From Roseomonas mucosa (GTDB taxonomy: Bacteria > Pseudomonadota > Alphaproteobacteria > Acetobacterales > Acetobacteraceae), in the NCBI GenBank assembly GCA_945878375.1, contig CAMDWG010000008.1, forward strand, positions 1 to 64,000: DNA of 64,000 nt, written 5' to 3'. A model generated the notes under the pieces. The model saw nothing but the letters and a program-made list of their open reading frames with translations. It made no database searches and had not been told where the DNA came from. Position numbers and translations under genes: made by a program. This document shows positions 41,586-51,235 of this stretch, piece after piece; the stretch's first letter is position 1, and each line of letters opens with the position of its first letter.

Positions 41586-43115
41586 ATGGCCCAGCCCCTC
41601 ATCCAGACCCACCAGATCGTCAAGCGCTTCGGCGCGCTGGTCGCGAACGACCATGTGGACCTGACGGTGGCGGAGGCCGAGGTGCATGCGCTGCTCGGCG
41701 AGAATGGCGCGGGCAAGTCCACCCTGGTGAAGATGCTCTACGGGCTGCTGCAGCCGGATTCGGGGCGCATCCTGTGGCGGGGGGAACCGCTGGCGCTCGC
41801 CGGCCCCCGCGCCGCCCGCGCGCGCGGCATCGGCATGGTGTTCCAGCACTTCTCCCTGTTCGATGCGCTGACAGTGGCGGAAAACGTGGCGCTCGGGCTG
41901 GATGGGCAGGAGCCCCTGCCCCGCATCGCCGAACGCCTTGCCGAGGTCTCCCGCGCCTATGGCCTGCCGCTCGATCCGCGGCGGGAGGTCTGGCAGCTTT
42001 CGGTCGGCGAACGCCAGCGGATCGAGATCGTGCGCTGCCTGATGCAGGATCCGAAGCTGCTGATCCTGGACGAGCCGACCTCCGTGCTCACGCCCCAGGA
42101 AGCGGAATCGCTGTTCGAGACGCTGGAGCGCATCCGCGCGGAGGGCCGCGCGGTGCTCTACATCTCCCACAAGCTGGAGGAAGTGCGGCGCATCTGCGCG
42201 GCCGCGACCATCCTGCGCCACGGCAAGGTCGTGGCCCATTGCGACCCGCGCGCCGAAAGCGCCGCGAGCCTCGCACGCATGATGGTGGGGGCGGAGGTCG
42301 GCAGCGTCCGCCACGACATCGCCGCCCCCGGCGGGCCGGTGCGGCTGCAGGTCTCGGCGCTGTCGCTGCCCCCGGCGGAGGCGCATGGGACCGCGCTGAA
42401 ATCCGTCTCGCTCGGCGTGCATCGGGGGGAGATCCTCGGCATCGCGGGGGTGGCCGGCAATGGGCAGGACGAGTTGTTCGCCGCGCTGTCGGGCGAACAC
42501 CGGGCGCCGCATGAAGGTGCCATCGCGCTGGATGGCGCGGCGGTGGGGCATGAGGACATCAACGCCCGCCGCCGCCGCGGCGCCGCCTTCGTGCCGGAAG
42601 AACGGCTGGGCCACGCCGCCGCGCCGCGCCTGTCGCTGAGCGAGAATGCGCTGGTCGCGGGCCATGCCGCCAATGGCTTCGTCACACGGGGCTTCGTGGA
42701 CCGCGCGAAGACGCTCGGCTGGGTCGATGCCGTCACCAAGGCCTTCGATGTCCGCAAGGGCCCGCGCGATCCGGAAGCCCGCGCGCTGTCCGGCGGCAAT
42801 TTGCAGAAATTCATCGTGGGGCGGGAGATCCTCCGCAAGCCCGATGTGCTGGTGGTGGCGCAGCCGACCTGGGGCGTGGATGCCGGCGCGGCGCAGCTGA
42901 TCCGCCAGGCGCTGGTGGACTTGGCCAAGGGGGGCGCCGCGGTGGTGGTGATCAGCCAGGATCTGGATGAGCTGCTGGAGATCGCGGACCGCATGGCGGT
43001 GATCTTCCATGGCCGCCTTTCGGCCGCGCGGCCGGTGCCGGGCCTGACGCGGGAAGCGCTCGGGCTGCTGATGGGCGGGTCGGGCTTCCCGGCCGAGGAG
43101 AGCGCGGCGGCATGA
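41586..43115 (+). CDS. ABC importer ATPase, double-domain (BMP/nucleoside-sugar type)
   Basis: A 509-residue protein with two ABC domains. The first has Walker A GENGAGKST, signature LSVGERQRIEIV and Walker B LLILDEPTSVLTP; the second has a degenerate Walker A (GVAGNGQDEL) and signature LSGGNLQKFIVGRE. This is the usual form for BMP-type and ribose-type importers, where only one site is fully active. It overlaps the permease start by 4 nt. With the two permeases and the BMP protein it makes one uptake system. Confidence 0.9.
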   Translation: MAQPLIQTHQIVKRFGALVANDHVDLTVAEAEVHALLGENGAGKSTLVKMLYGLLQPDSGRILWRGEPLALAGPRAARARGIGMVFQHFSLFDALTVAENVALGLDGQEPLPRIAERLAEVSRAYGLPLDPRREVWQLSVGERQRIEIVRCLMQDPKLLILDEPTSVLTPQEAESLFETLERIRAEGRAVLYISHKLEEVRRICAAATILRHGKVVAHCDPRAESAASLARMMVGAEVGSVRHDIAAPGGPVRLQVSALSLPPAEAHGTALKSVSLGVHRGEILGIAGVAGNGQDELFAALSGEHRAPHEGAIALDGAAVGHEDINARRRRGAAFVPEERLGHAAAPRLSLSENALVAGHAANGFVTRGFVDRAKTLGWVDAVTKAFDVRKGPRDPEARALSGGNLQKFIVGREILRKPDVLVVAQPTWGVDAGAAQLIRQALVDLAKGGAAVVVISQDLDELLEIADRMAVIFHGRLSAARPVPGLTREALGLLMGGSGFPAEESAAA

Positions 43116-44185
43116 GGCTTGTGCTGGAGAGGCGCGCGGAGACGCCGCTGCTGCTGAAGCTCGGCTCCCCGCTGCTGGCGGTGGCGCTGACGCTGGTCTC
43201 GGCCCTGGTGATCTTCGCCGCGCTGGGCAAGGACCCGTGGATGGCGCTGCAGGTCTATTTCACCCTGCCGCTGTCGGATTTCTGGGGCATCCAGGAAGTC
43301 GCGGTGAAGGCGACGCCGCTGGTGCTGGTCTCGCTCGGCCTCGCGCTTTGCTACCGGTCGAACAACTGGAATATCGGGGCGGAGGGCCAGTTCCTGGTCG
43401 GCGCCATGGCTGGCGGATGGCTGGCGCTGGCGACGCATGGCGCGCCCAATGGCCCCTGGGTGCTGCCGGCGATGCTGGCGGCGGGCGCCATCGGCGGCGC
43501 GCTGTTCGCGCTGATCCCCGCGCTGCTGAAGACGCGCTTCGGCGCGAATGAGATCCTGACCTCCCTGATGCTGGTCTATGTGGCGGAGCTGCTGCTGGAC
43601 TGGCTGGTGCGCGGCCCCTGGCGCGACCCGCAGGGCTTCAACATGCCCGTCACCGTGACCTTCGAGCCCGAGGCCATCGTGCCGATCCTGTTCGATGGCG
43701 GGCGGCTGAATATCGGCACGCCCATCGCGCTGCTGGCGGTGGCGATCATGGCGGTGCTGGTGTCCCGCACGCTGAAGGGCTTCGAGATCCGGCTGGTGGG
43801 CGAAGCCCCGCGCGCCGCGCGCTTCGCGGGCTTCGACGAGAAGAAGCTGACGCTGCTGGTCTTCGCGGTGGCCGGCGGGCTGGCGGGGCTGGCGGGGATC
43901 CTGGAGGCGGCGGGGACGGTGCGGATGCTCCAGCCCGGTCTGTCCCCGGGCTATGGCTTCACGGCGATCATCGTGGCCTTCCTCGGGCGGCTCAATCCGG
44001 TGGGCTGCCTGGTGGCGGGCATCTTCCTGGCGGTGACCTTCATCGGGGGAGAGAACGCGCAGATCATGCTGCGCCTGCCGCTGGATGTGACGCGGGTGAT
44101 GCAGGGTCTGCTGCTGTTCTACGTCCTGGCCTGCGACACGCTGCTTCTGTACCGCCCAAGGCTGGTGCGGGGGGCGGCGGCATGA
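43112..44185 (+). CDS. ABC importer permease 1 (BMP/nucleoside-type)
   Basis: A 357-residue permease with about nine membrane helices. Motifs YRSNNWNIGAEGQFLVGAM and FGANEILTSLMLVYV are characteristic of the nucleoside-type permeases that pair with BMP binding proteins. It probably pairs with the second permease at 44427 as a heterodimer. Confidence 0.88.
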   Translation: MRLVLERRAETPLLLKLGSPLLAVALTLVSALVIFAALGKDPWMALQVYFTLPLSDFWGIQEVAVKATPLVLVSLGLALCYRSNNWNIGAEGQFLVGAMAGGWLALATHGAPNGPWVLPAMLAAGAIGGALFALIPALLKTRFGANEILTSLMLVYVAELLLDWLVRGPWRDPQGFNMPVTVTFEPEAIVPILFDGGRLNIGTPIALLAVAIMAVLVSRTLKGFEIRLVGEAPRAARFAGFDEKKLTLLVFAVAGGLAGLAGILEAAGTVRMLQPGLSPGYGFTAIIVAFLGRLNPVGCLVAGIFLAVTFIGGENAQIMLRLPLDVTRVMQGLLLFYVLACDTLLLYRPRLVRGAAA

Positions 44186-44250
44186 GGGTGCGGCAGTCCG
44201 TGGAGTGTTCGGGCAAGTCGGTCGTGCCCCCTCCCCGACCAGCCTTCGGC

Positions 44251-44330
44251 GCAGCGGCAGTGCCGCTGCCCCCCGCTCCGCGGGAGAGGGGGCGGGTGGC
44301 GCCGATGCCCCCTCTCCCGCGGAGCGGGGG
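44251..44330. repeat. hairpin-rich intergenic repeat inside an operon
   Basis: GCAGCGGCA (44251-44259) and TGCCGCTGC (44261-44269) are a perfect 9-bp hairpin. A perfect 24-bp inverted repeat follows, 44270-44293 with 44307-44330, spaced by 13 nt. It fills the 241-bp gap between two permease genes. It resembles REP-type elements; only one copy of this form is seen in the window. Confidence 0.7.
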
Positions 44331-44426
44331 AGGGTGCCCGAGCGCAGCGAGGGCGGGAGGGGGCGCGACCGCCCCCCGCAAGGCACAGCCCACCACCACC
44401 CGCCCCAGGCATCCAGGGACGCCCGC

Positions 44427-45344
44427 ATGACCCTTCTGGAAGCCATCCTCCTCACGGTCATCACCGCCTCCACCCCGCTGCTGATCGCGGCGATCGGGGA
44501 GTTGGTGGTGGAGAAATCCGGCGTGCTGAACCTCGGCGTCGAGGGGATGATGATCATGGGCGCAGCCTGCGGCATCGCGGCGGCCATCGGCACCGGGTCC
44601 TCGGCCGCCGGCGTTGTGGCGGCGGTGCTGGCGGGGATGGCCATGGCGGCGCTGTTCGCGGCACTCACCCTCGGGCTGGCGGCGAACCAGGTGGCGGCGG
44701 GGCTGGCCCTTGCGATCTTCGGGCTCGGCCTGTCGGGCGTGGTGGGCTCGGCCTTCGTCGGCGTGCAGCGCGCCGGGATCGGCAAGATCGAGATCCCGCT
44801 GCTGGCCGATCTCCCGGTGCTCGGCGCGGTCTTCTTCAAGCAGGACCCCTTCGTCTACGCCTCCTTCGCGCTGACGGCGGGGGTGGCGTGGTTCCTGGCG
44901 CGGACCAAGGCCGGGCTGATCCTGCGCGCCTGCGGGGAAAGCCATGCGGCGGCGCATGCTCTGGGCTATCCGGTGCTGCGGATCCGCTTCCTCGCCATCC
45001 TGTTCGGCGGCGCCTGCGCGGGGCTGGCGGGGGCCTATATGTCGCTGGTGCTGACCCCCTTCTGGTCGAGCGGGATGACCGGCGGGCGGGGCTGGATCGC
45101 GCTGGCGATCGTGGTCTTCGCGTCCTGGCTGCCGTGGCGGGCGGCCATCGGGGCCTATCTGTTCGGCGGCATCACCATCCTGCAGTTGCATGCCCAGGCG
45201 CTCGGGGTGCCGGTGCCGTCGCAACTGTTGGCGGCGATGCCCTATCTGATCACCATCGTCGTCCTGGTCGCCATCATGGCCATCCGCCGGGGCGGGGCGG
45301 CGGGGCCGGGTTCGCTCGGCACCGCCTTCGTCCCGGATCGCTGA
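44427..45344 (+). CDS. ABC importer permease 2 (BMP/nucleoside-type)
   Basis: A 305-residue permease starting TLLEAILLTVITASTPLLIA, with KSGVLNLGVEGMMIMGA, the standard motif of the second permease in these systems. An open frame continues upstream to 44205 but encodes low-complexity sequence from the repeat, so ATG 44427 is preferred. Confidence 0.88.
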   Translation: MTLLEAILLTVITASTPLLIAAIGELVVEKSGVLNLGVEGMMIMGAACGIAAAIGTGSSAAGVVAAVLAGMAMAALFAALTLGLAANQVAAGLALAIFGLGLSGVVGSAFVGVQRAGIGKIEIPLLADLPVLGAVFFKQDPFVYASFALTAGVAWFLARTKAGLILRACGESHAAAHALGYPVLRIRFLAILFGGACAGLAGAYMSLVLTPFWSSGMTGGRGWIALAIVVFASWLPWRAAIGAYLFGGITILQLHAQALGVPVPSQLLAAMPYLITIVVLVAIMAIRRGGAAGPGSLGTAFVPDR

Positions 45345-45427
45345 CGCGAATGTCATGACGGGTGGATGACAGGATGAAAATCGCGTAGCAATTGATCCAT
45401 CCCCTGCCCCCGAAGGAGACGCATTTC

Positions 45428-46507
45428 ATGCAGATCACCCGCCGCCACCTGCTTGGCACCGCCGCCGCGATGGCCGGCACCGCCGCCATCGGCACCGGCG
45501 CCGAGGCGCAGTCCCGCCTGAATGTCGGCGTGGTGCTGATCGGCCCCGTCGGCGATTTCGGCTGGTCGCACATGCACGATCAGGGCCGCCGCCGCATGGC
45601 CGAAGTGCTGGGCGACCGCGTCAACGCCACCACCGTCGAGTCCGTCGCCCCCCCCGATTTCGACCGCGTCGTGACGCAGTTGGTCCGCACCGGCCACCGC
45701 CTGATCTTCACGACCAGCTTCTCCTATTTCGCGCCCACGCAGCGCATGGCGCCGCAGCACCCCAGCGTGTTCTTCGAGAACGCGACCGGCCCGACGACGC
45801 TGCCGAACATGGCGATCTACAACGCGCGCTTCTACGAAGGCCGCTACATCCAGGGCGTGATCGCCGCGCGCAAGTCGCGCTCCAAGACCATCGGCTATGT
45901 CGCCACCTTCCCGGTGCCGGAAGTGATCCACGCCATCAACACCGTGATGCGCGGCGCCTGGTCCGTGGACCCGTCCATGAAGATCCGCGTGGTGTGGGTG
46001 AACGCCTGGTCGAACCCGGCGCGTGAGGCCGACGCCGCCCGCGCCCTGATCGACCAGGGCTGCGACGTGCTGTGCAGCCACACCGACGGCCCCGCGCCGC
46101 TGCAGCTGGCCAATGAGCGTGGCGTGTTCGGCTTCGGCCAGGCCTCCGACATGACGCGCTTCGCGCCGCGCGCCCACCTGACCTCCTCGGTCAACAACTG
46201 GGGCGACTACTACGCGCAGCGCGCGCGCGCGGTGATCGACGGCAGCTGGCGCCCGACCGATGTGTGGGGCGGCCTGGGCAGCGGCATGTTCCGCATGGCG
46301 CCCTACACCAACATGACGCCGGAGGAAGTGAGCGAGGCCGAGCGGATCCGCGAGGCCATCGCGACGGGCCGCCTGCACCCGTTCGAGGGCCCGATCACCC
46401 GCCAGGACGGCACGGTGGTGATCCCCGCCGGCGGCCGCCTGACCGACGACCAGATCCGCGCGATGAACTACTTCTACCGCGGCATCGACGTCACGATCCC
46501 CGGCTGA
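45428..46507 (+). CDS. BMP-family substrate-binding protein, Tat-type signal
   Basis: A 359-residue periplasmic binding protein. ITRRHLLGTAAAMAG is a Tat-type twin-arginine signal with AEAQ cleavage region. NVGVVLIGPVGDFGWSHMHDQG opens the BMP fold; FSYFAPTQRMAPQHP and NARFYEGRYIQGVIAA follow. The family binds nucleosides or related compounds; the substrate here is open. AAGGAG lies 9 nt before the ATG. The gap after the permease contains the inverted repeat TGTCAT/ATGACA (45351-45371), a possible operator or separate promoter for this abundant component. Confidence 0.87.
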   Translation: MQITRRHLLGTAAAMAGTAAIGTGAEAQSRLNVGVVLIGPVGDFGWSHMHDQGRRRMAEVLGDRVNATTVESVAPPDFDRVVTQLVRTGHRLIFTTSFSYFAPTQRMAPQHPSVFFENATGPTTLPNMAIYNARFYEGRYIQGVIAARKSRSKTIGYVATFPVPEVIHAINTVMRGAWSVDPSMKIRVVWVNAWSNPAREADAARALIDQGCDVLCSHTDGPAPLQLANERGVFGFGQASDMTRFAPRAHLTSSVNNWGDYYAQRARAVIDGSWRPTDVWGGLGSGMFRMAPYTNMTPEEVSEAERIREAIATGRLHPFEGPITRQDGTVVIPAGGRLTDDQIRAMNYFYRGIDVTIPG

Positions 46508-46517
46508 GGCTGGTAGC

Positions 46518-48389
46518 CTACCCCTCCCTCCCGCCCTGGCGGGAGGGAGGATCAGGCGCGGCCACCTCGGCGGGCGCCCTCTCCCCCCGTCCCGGCCGCA
46601 GCGCGGTCAGCGCATACAGGATCGCCGCCACGTCGATCCCTTCCTGCACCAGCGCGCCCGCGAGCGGCGCCAGATACCCCGCCGCCGCGAAGGCCATCGC
46701 CACCGCCGACAACCCCATCCCCAGCGCGATAGCCTGGAAGGCCACGCGCCGCGCGCGGCGGGCGATCGCGATCGCCTCCGGCACGCGGTCCACGCGGTCC
46801 ACCAGCAGCACGACATCGCCGGCCTCCGCCGCCGCCGCCGTGCCATGCGCGCCCATCGCAATCCCCACATCGGCCGCCGCCAGCGCCGGGGCGTCATTCA
46901 CCCCGTCGCCCACCATCGCCGTCGGCGCCTTCGCCGCTTCGGCCCGCACCACGGCGATCTTGTCGGAAGGCGCCTGGTCCGCCAGCACCGCATCCAGCCC
47001 CAGCACGCGCCCCACCGGCGCCGCCGCCGCCCCCCGGTCACCCGTGACCAGCACCAGGCGCCGCAGGCCGAGCGCGCGCAGCCAGGCCACCGCGCGGGGC
47101 GCCTCATCGCGCACGCCATCGGCCATGACGAAGGCCGCCGCCGCCCGCCCGCCCACCGCCAGCCAGGCGACCGGCGCGGCAGCACCCCCGCGCGCCTCCC
47201 ACACCGCGACGCCTTCGGCCAGCAGGAAGGCCGCCGCGCCGAGCAGCAGAACCTGGCCCTCCACCCGGCCTTTGACGCCGCCGCCCGCGACCTCCACCAC
47301 CTCCTCCGGCACCGGCAGCGCGACGCTGCCCGCGGTGGCGGCGGCGACCAGCGCGGCGGAGACGGGATGGGTCGAGCCCTGCGCCAGCGCCGCCGCCAGC
47401 CGCAGCGCGGCCCCCTCTCCCACAGCGGGGTCGGCTTCCACCGCCACCAGCGCCGGCCGGCCGGGGGTCAGCGTGCCGGTCTTGTCGAACAGCACCGTCT
47501 CGACACGGGCCAGCCGTTCCAGCGCGGCGCCGCCCTTCACCACGATGCCGCGCCGCGCCGCGCGGCCGATGCCGGCGACGAGGGCGACCGGCGCGGCCAG
47601 GATCAACGGGCAGGGTGTGGCCACCACCAGCACCGCCAGCGCCCGCACCGGATCGCCCGTCGCCGCCCAGGCGCCGCCCGCGACCAGCGCGGTGAAGATC
47701 ACGAAACCCACCGCCCAGCGATCCGCCAACCGCGCCAGCGGCGCCCGTTCCGCGGCCGCCTGCTGCGCCAGGCGGACGATGGCGGCATAGGTGCTGTCCT
47801 CCGCCCCGCGCGCGGCGCGCATGCGGAAGGCGGGGCCGGCATTCACCGCCCCGCTCCGCAGCGCCGCGCCGGGGGCGGCGGCGACCGGCAGGGGTTCCCC
47901 GGTCAGCGCGCTTTCATCGAGGCTCGCCTGGTCCTTGGCCTCACCATCGGCGGGCACCGTCTCTCCGGGGCGGACCAGCAGCCTGTCGCCCGCGCGGATC
48001 TCGGCGGCGGCGATCTCGGCGATGGTGCCGTCCTCGATGCGGGCGGCGCGGCGGGGGGCGCGGGCGACCAGTTCGGTCAGCGCCCGGCGGGCGCGGCCTT
48101 CGGCCCAGGCTTCCAGCGCCTCGCCGCCCGCGACCATCAGGGCGATGACGGCGGCGGCCGCCGCTTCCCCCAGCGCGACGGCGCCGAGGATGGCGGCGAG
48201 CGCCACCGAATCGACGCCGATCCGCCCGCCCGCGAGTGCCCGGAGAAGCCCCACCCCGACATGCGCCGCCACCGGCAGGGACGCAGCCATCCAGGCGAGG
48301 GTGGCGGCCCCGCCTTGCCCGGCCAGCGCCAGCCCCACGCCCAGGGTGAGAGCCGCCAGGACCCAGAAGAGAAGAAGGAAGCGTTGCAT
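46518..48389 (-). CDS. P1B-type heavy-metal translocating ATPase
   Basis: A 623-residue metal pump from ATG 48389 with AGGGTGG upstream (the frame goes on to 48608 without a good start). RPGETVPADG and LDESALTGE (actuator), ATPCPLILA (transmembrane metal site, TPC instead of the usual CPC), DKTGTLTPGRP (phosphorylated Asp), STHPV (P1B His-Pro) and MVGDGVNDAPA. No N-terminal metal-binding domain. Substrate not readable with confidence; zinc, cadmium or cobalt are more likely than copper. An FNR-like box lies upstream. Confidence 0.85.
   Translation of the reverse strand: MQRFLLLFWVLAALTLGVGLALAGQGGAATLAWMAASLPVAAHVGVGLLRALAGGRIGVDSVALAAILGAVALGEAAAAAVIALMVAGGEALEAWAEGRARRALTELVARAPRRAARIEDGTIAEIAAAEIRAGDRLLVRPGETVPADGEAKDQASLDESALTGEPLPVAAAPGAALRSGAVNAGPAFRMRAARGAEDSTYAAIVRLAQQAAAERAPLARLADRWAVGFVIFTALVAGGAWAATGDPVRALAVLVVATPCPLILAAPVALVAGIGRAARRGIVVKGGAALERLARVETVLFDKTGTLTPGRPALVAVEADPAVGEGAALRLAAALAQGSTHPVSAALVAAATAGSVALPVPEEVVEVAGGGVKGRVEGQVLLLGAAAFLLAEGVAVWEARGGAAAPVAWLAVGGRAAAAFVMADGVRDEAPRAVAWLRALGLRRLVLVTGDRGAAAAPVGRVLGLDAVLADQAPSDKIAVVRAEAAKAPTAMVGDGVNDAPALAAADVGIAMGAHGTAAAAEAGDVVLLVDRVDRVPEAIAIARRARRVAFQAIALGMGLSAVAMAFAAAGYLAPLAGALVQEGIDVAAILYALTALRPGRGERAPAEVAAPDPPSRQGGREG
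46523..46550. terminator. perfect inverted repeat at a convergent gene junction
   Basis: A 13-bp stem (46523-46535 with 46538-46550) around a 2-nt centre. It lies 15 nt after the BMP gene stop and inside the last codons of the convergent ATPase gene. No T run follows. It may act as a two-way stop signal. Confidence 0.45.
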
Positions 48390-48859
48390 CGCGCCACCCT
48401 GACGCGGATGCGCCCCCCCCGGTTTGCCCTGGATCAAGCACCCATGGCTTTTCGCTGGCCATCCGGGCCGATAGCGCCTAGAAGCCAGGCCCGAGGGCCC
48501 GTCTCGACACCGGGACAGGCCCGCGCTGCGATGGCAGCGGGTGCGAGATGCACGCCGTGACTGGGCCCCCACCAGGGGCCAGGACGATGGCGGCGTTTCC
48601 GGCCACATGGGGCTTCAGCCCTTGGGGGTCCTCCCCTGGGGTGGCGATCCGGTAACCACCGGCGCTGCCTTCCCATGCCGCCCGAGACGCCTGTCATCCC
48701 CTTCACCTCACCCCCGGGATCGGGGGCGGGACGGCTGACCCTCCCTATCCCGTGTCGTCGCAACCTCTGCCGTGCGCGCAGGGCCCCGCCAGGGATCCCG
48801 CGCGCGCGGTGTCATGCCAGGGCCGCGGCGCAAGGGCGCCGGGCCGAGAAGGACGACGC
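48390..48859. other. 470-bp divergent spacer between metal ATPase and pnp
   Basis: Holds the FNR-like box (48424-48437) near the ATPase and must hold the pnp promoter. GC-rich with several short inverted repeats (for example around 48640-48665). rpsO, which usually stands before pnp, is not here. No gene found. Confidence 0.55.
48424..48437 (-). promoter_or_regulatory. FNR/FixK-like box upstream of metal ATPase
   Basis: On the minus strand it reads TTGATCCAGGGCAA. The FNR-family consensus is TTGAT-N4-ATCAA, and alphaproteobacterial sites often have CCAG in the middle. One half-site is perfect, the other has two changes. It lies 35-48 bp before the ATG, so direct activation would place the transcript start close to the start codon. 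Confidence 0.4.
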
Positions 48860-51103
48860 ATGTTCGACAAGTACTTCCGCAAGGAAATCGCCTGGGGCGG
48901 CCAGCTCCTGGTCCTCGAGACCGGCAAGGTGGCCCGCCAGGCCGATGGTGCGGTGATGGCGCGGCTCGGCGACACCATCGTGCTCTGCACGGCGGTCGGC
49001 GCCCGCAGCGTGAAGCCCGGCCAGGACTTCTTCCCGCTGACGGTGAACTACCAGGAAAAGGCCTTCGCGGCCGGCAAGATCCCGGGCGGCTTCTTCAAGC
49101 GCGAAGGGCGCCCGTCTGAGAACGAGACCCTCGTCTCCCGCCTCATCGACCGCCCGATCCGCCCGCTGTTTCCGGATGGATTCCGCAACGAGGTGCAGGT
49201 CGTCGCGACCGTGCTGTCGCATGACATGGAGAACGACCCGGACATGGTCGCGCTCGTCGGCTGCTCGGCCGCGCTGACGCTCTCGGGCATCCCCTTCTTC
49301 GGCCCGATCGCGGGCGCGCGCATCGGCTATGTCGATGGCGGCTATGTGCTGAACCCGACGCTGGCGCAGCGCAAGCAGAGCCAGCTCGACCTCGTCGTCG
49401 CCGGCACCGCCGAAGGCGTGCTGATGGTGGAATCCGAAGCGCAGGAGCTGTCGGAAGACGTCATGCTCGGCGCCGTCGAATTCGGCCACAAGTCGTTCCA
49501 GGCCGTGATCCAGGGCATCATCGAGCTGGCCGAAGTGGCCGCGAAGGACCCCTGGCCCGTCGCCGAGGAAAGCGACGCGCAGAAGGCGCTGAAGGCCCGC
49601 ATCAGCGCGCTTGGCCGCGCCCAGATGGCGGAAGCCTACAAGATCATCCCGAAGCTCGAGCGGCAGAACGCCGTCGGCGCGGTGAAGAAGGCCGTGGTCG
49701 CGCAGCTTGAGGCGGAAGGCCTGGACGCCGGCGCCGCCAAGGGCCTGCTGAAGGAGCTGGAGGCGGACGTGGTCCGCAACAACATCCTCGACACCGGGAT
49801 GCGCATCGACGGGCGCGACACCAAGACCGTGCGCCCGATCGTGGCCGAGGTCGGCATCCTGCCGCGCTCCCACGGCTCGGCGCTGTTCACGCGCGGCGAG
49901 ACGCAGGCGCTCTGCGTTGCCACGCTCGGCACCGGCCAGGACGAGCAGATCATCGACGCGCTGGCGGGCGAGTACCGCGAGGCGTTCATGCTGCACTATA
50001 ACTTCCCCCCCTACTCGGTGAACGAGACGGGCCGCATGGGCTCGCCGGGGCGGCGTGAGATCGGCCACGGCAAGCTCGCCTGGCGCGCGATCCGCCCGCT
50101 GCTGCCGGAGAAGGAGAAGTTCCCCTACACCATGCGCGTGGTCTCCGAGATCACGGAGAGCAATGGCAGCTCCTCCATGGCCACCGTCTGCGGCACCTCG
50201 CTGTCGCTGATGGATGCCGGCGCGCCGCTGAAGCGCCCCTGCGCGGGCATCGCGATGGGCCTGATCAAGGAAGACCGCGGCTTCGCCGTGCTGTCCGACA
50301 TCCTCGGCGACGAGGATCACCTGGGCGACATGGACTTCAAGGTGGCCGGCTCCGAGCAGGGCATCACCGCGCTGCAGATGGACATCAAGATCACGTCCAT
50401 CACCTTCGAGATCATGAAGATCGCGCTGGGCCAGGCAAAGGATGGCCGCCTGCACATCCTGGGTGAGATGGCCAAGGGTATCAGCGGGGCGCGCGGCGAT
50501 GTCGCCGCGACCGCGCCGCGGATCACGGTCATCAACATCAACAAGGACAAGATCCGCGACGTCATCGGGTCGGGCGGCAAGGTGATCCGCGAGATCACCG
50601 AGCAGACCGGCACCAAGATCGACATCGACGACGACGGCACCATCAAGGTGGCGGCGACCTCGATCGAGGCGGCGCAGAAGGCGATCGACTGGATCCAGGG
50701 GATCACCGCGGAAGCCGAGATCGGCAAGATCTACAACGGCAAGGTCGTGAAGACCGCCGAATTCGGCGCCTTCGTGAACTTCCTCGGCGCCAAGGACGGG
50801 CTGGTCCACATCTCCGAACTGGCCAATGAGCGCGTCCAGAAGACGACGGACGTGGTCAAGGATGGCGACCAGGTGAAGGTCAAGGTCATCGGCTTCGACG
50901 ACCGCGGCAAGGTGAAGCTGTCCATGCGCGTGGTCGACCAGGCCACCGGCGCCGACATCACCGAGCAGGTCGGCGCCCGCCGCCCGCGCGAGGATGGCGA
51001 AGGCGGTGGCGAGCGTGGCGATCGTGGCCCGCGCCGCGACCGCGACCGCAACTTCCGCCCGCGCCGCGACGGCGAAGGCGGCGGCCGCGACACGGCCGAG
51101 TAA
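48860..51103 (+). CDS. pnp: polyribonucleotide nucleotidyltransferase
   Basis: A 747-residue PNPase, the phosphorolytic 3'-5' exoribonuclease of the RNA degradosome. Two RNase PH domains ([20 protein letters not shown]; later [21 protein letters not shown]), a KH domain ([18 protein letters not shown]) and an S1 domain ([17 protein letters not shown]), then a Gly/Arg/Asp-rich tail. Start at ATG 48860 with AGAAGGA upstream; the frame continues upstream without family similarity. Length is slightly above the E. coli form because of the tail. Confidence 0.96.
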   Translation: MFDKYFRKEIAWGGQLLVLETGKVARQADGAVMARLGDTIVLCTAVGARSVKPGQDFFPLTVNYQEKAFAAGKIPGGFFKREGRPSENETLVSRLIDRPIRPLFPDGFRNEVQVVATVLSHDMENDPDMVALVGCSAALTLSGIPFFGPIAGARIGYVDGGYVLNPTLAQRKQSQLDLVVAGTAEGVLMVESEAQELSEDVMLGAVEFGHKSFQAVIQGIIELAEVAAKDPWPVAEESDAQKALKARISALGRAQMAEAYKIIPKLERQNAVGAVKKAVVAQLEAEGLDAGAAKGLLKELEADVVRNNILDTGMRIDGRDTKTVRPIVAEVGILPRSHGSALFTRGETQALCVATLGTGQDEQIIDALAGEYREAFMLHYNFPPYSVNETGRMGSPGRREIGHGKLAWRAIRPLLPEKEKFPYTMRVVSEITESNGSSSMATVCGTSLSLMDAGAPLKRPCAGIAMGLIKEDRGFAVLSDILGDEDHLGDMDFKVAGSEQGITALQMDIKITSITFEIMKIALGQAKDGRLHILGEMAKGISGARGDVAATAPRITVININKDKIRDVIGSGGKVIREITEQTGTKIDIDDDGTIKVAATSIEAAQKAIDWIQGITAEAEIGKIYNGKVVKTAEFGAFVNFLGAKDGLVHISELANERVQKTTDVVKDGDQVKVKVIGFDDRGKVKLSMRVVDQATGADITEQVGARRPREDGEGGGERGDRGPRRDRDRNFRPRRDGEGGGRDTAE

Positions 51104-51113
51104 AACCGGGCAA

Positions 51114-51151
51114 CCGGCCGCGCGGCCGGCCCCTCCCCAAGGGGGGCCGGC
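51114..51151 (+). terminator. hairpins after pnp
   Basis: A 16-bp palindrome CCGGCCGCGCGGCCGG (51114-51129), then GCCGGCCCC (51125-51133) with GGGGCCGGC (51143-51151). The two share bases and are mutually exclusive. No T run. Confidence 0.5.
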
Positions 51152-51235
51152 TGCGCCATATTGATGTCACATGCGTCAAGCCGCCCAATTTCGAGACAGC
51201 TTCGCGCGAATGAGAGACACCGGAGCACAACGGCC

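Noticed and set aside
48640-48760. Riboswitch before pnp
   Set aside because: Short GC-rich inverted repeats only; no match to a known aptamer core such as TPP, cobalamin or SAM.
48812-50809. 665-codon minus-strand frame opposite pnp
   Set aside because: Antisense shadow of a strongly conserved gene.
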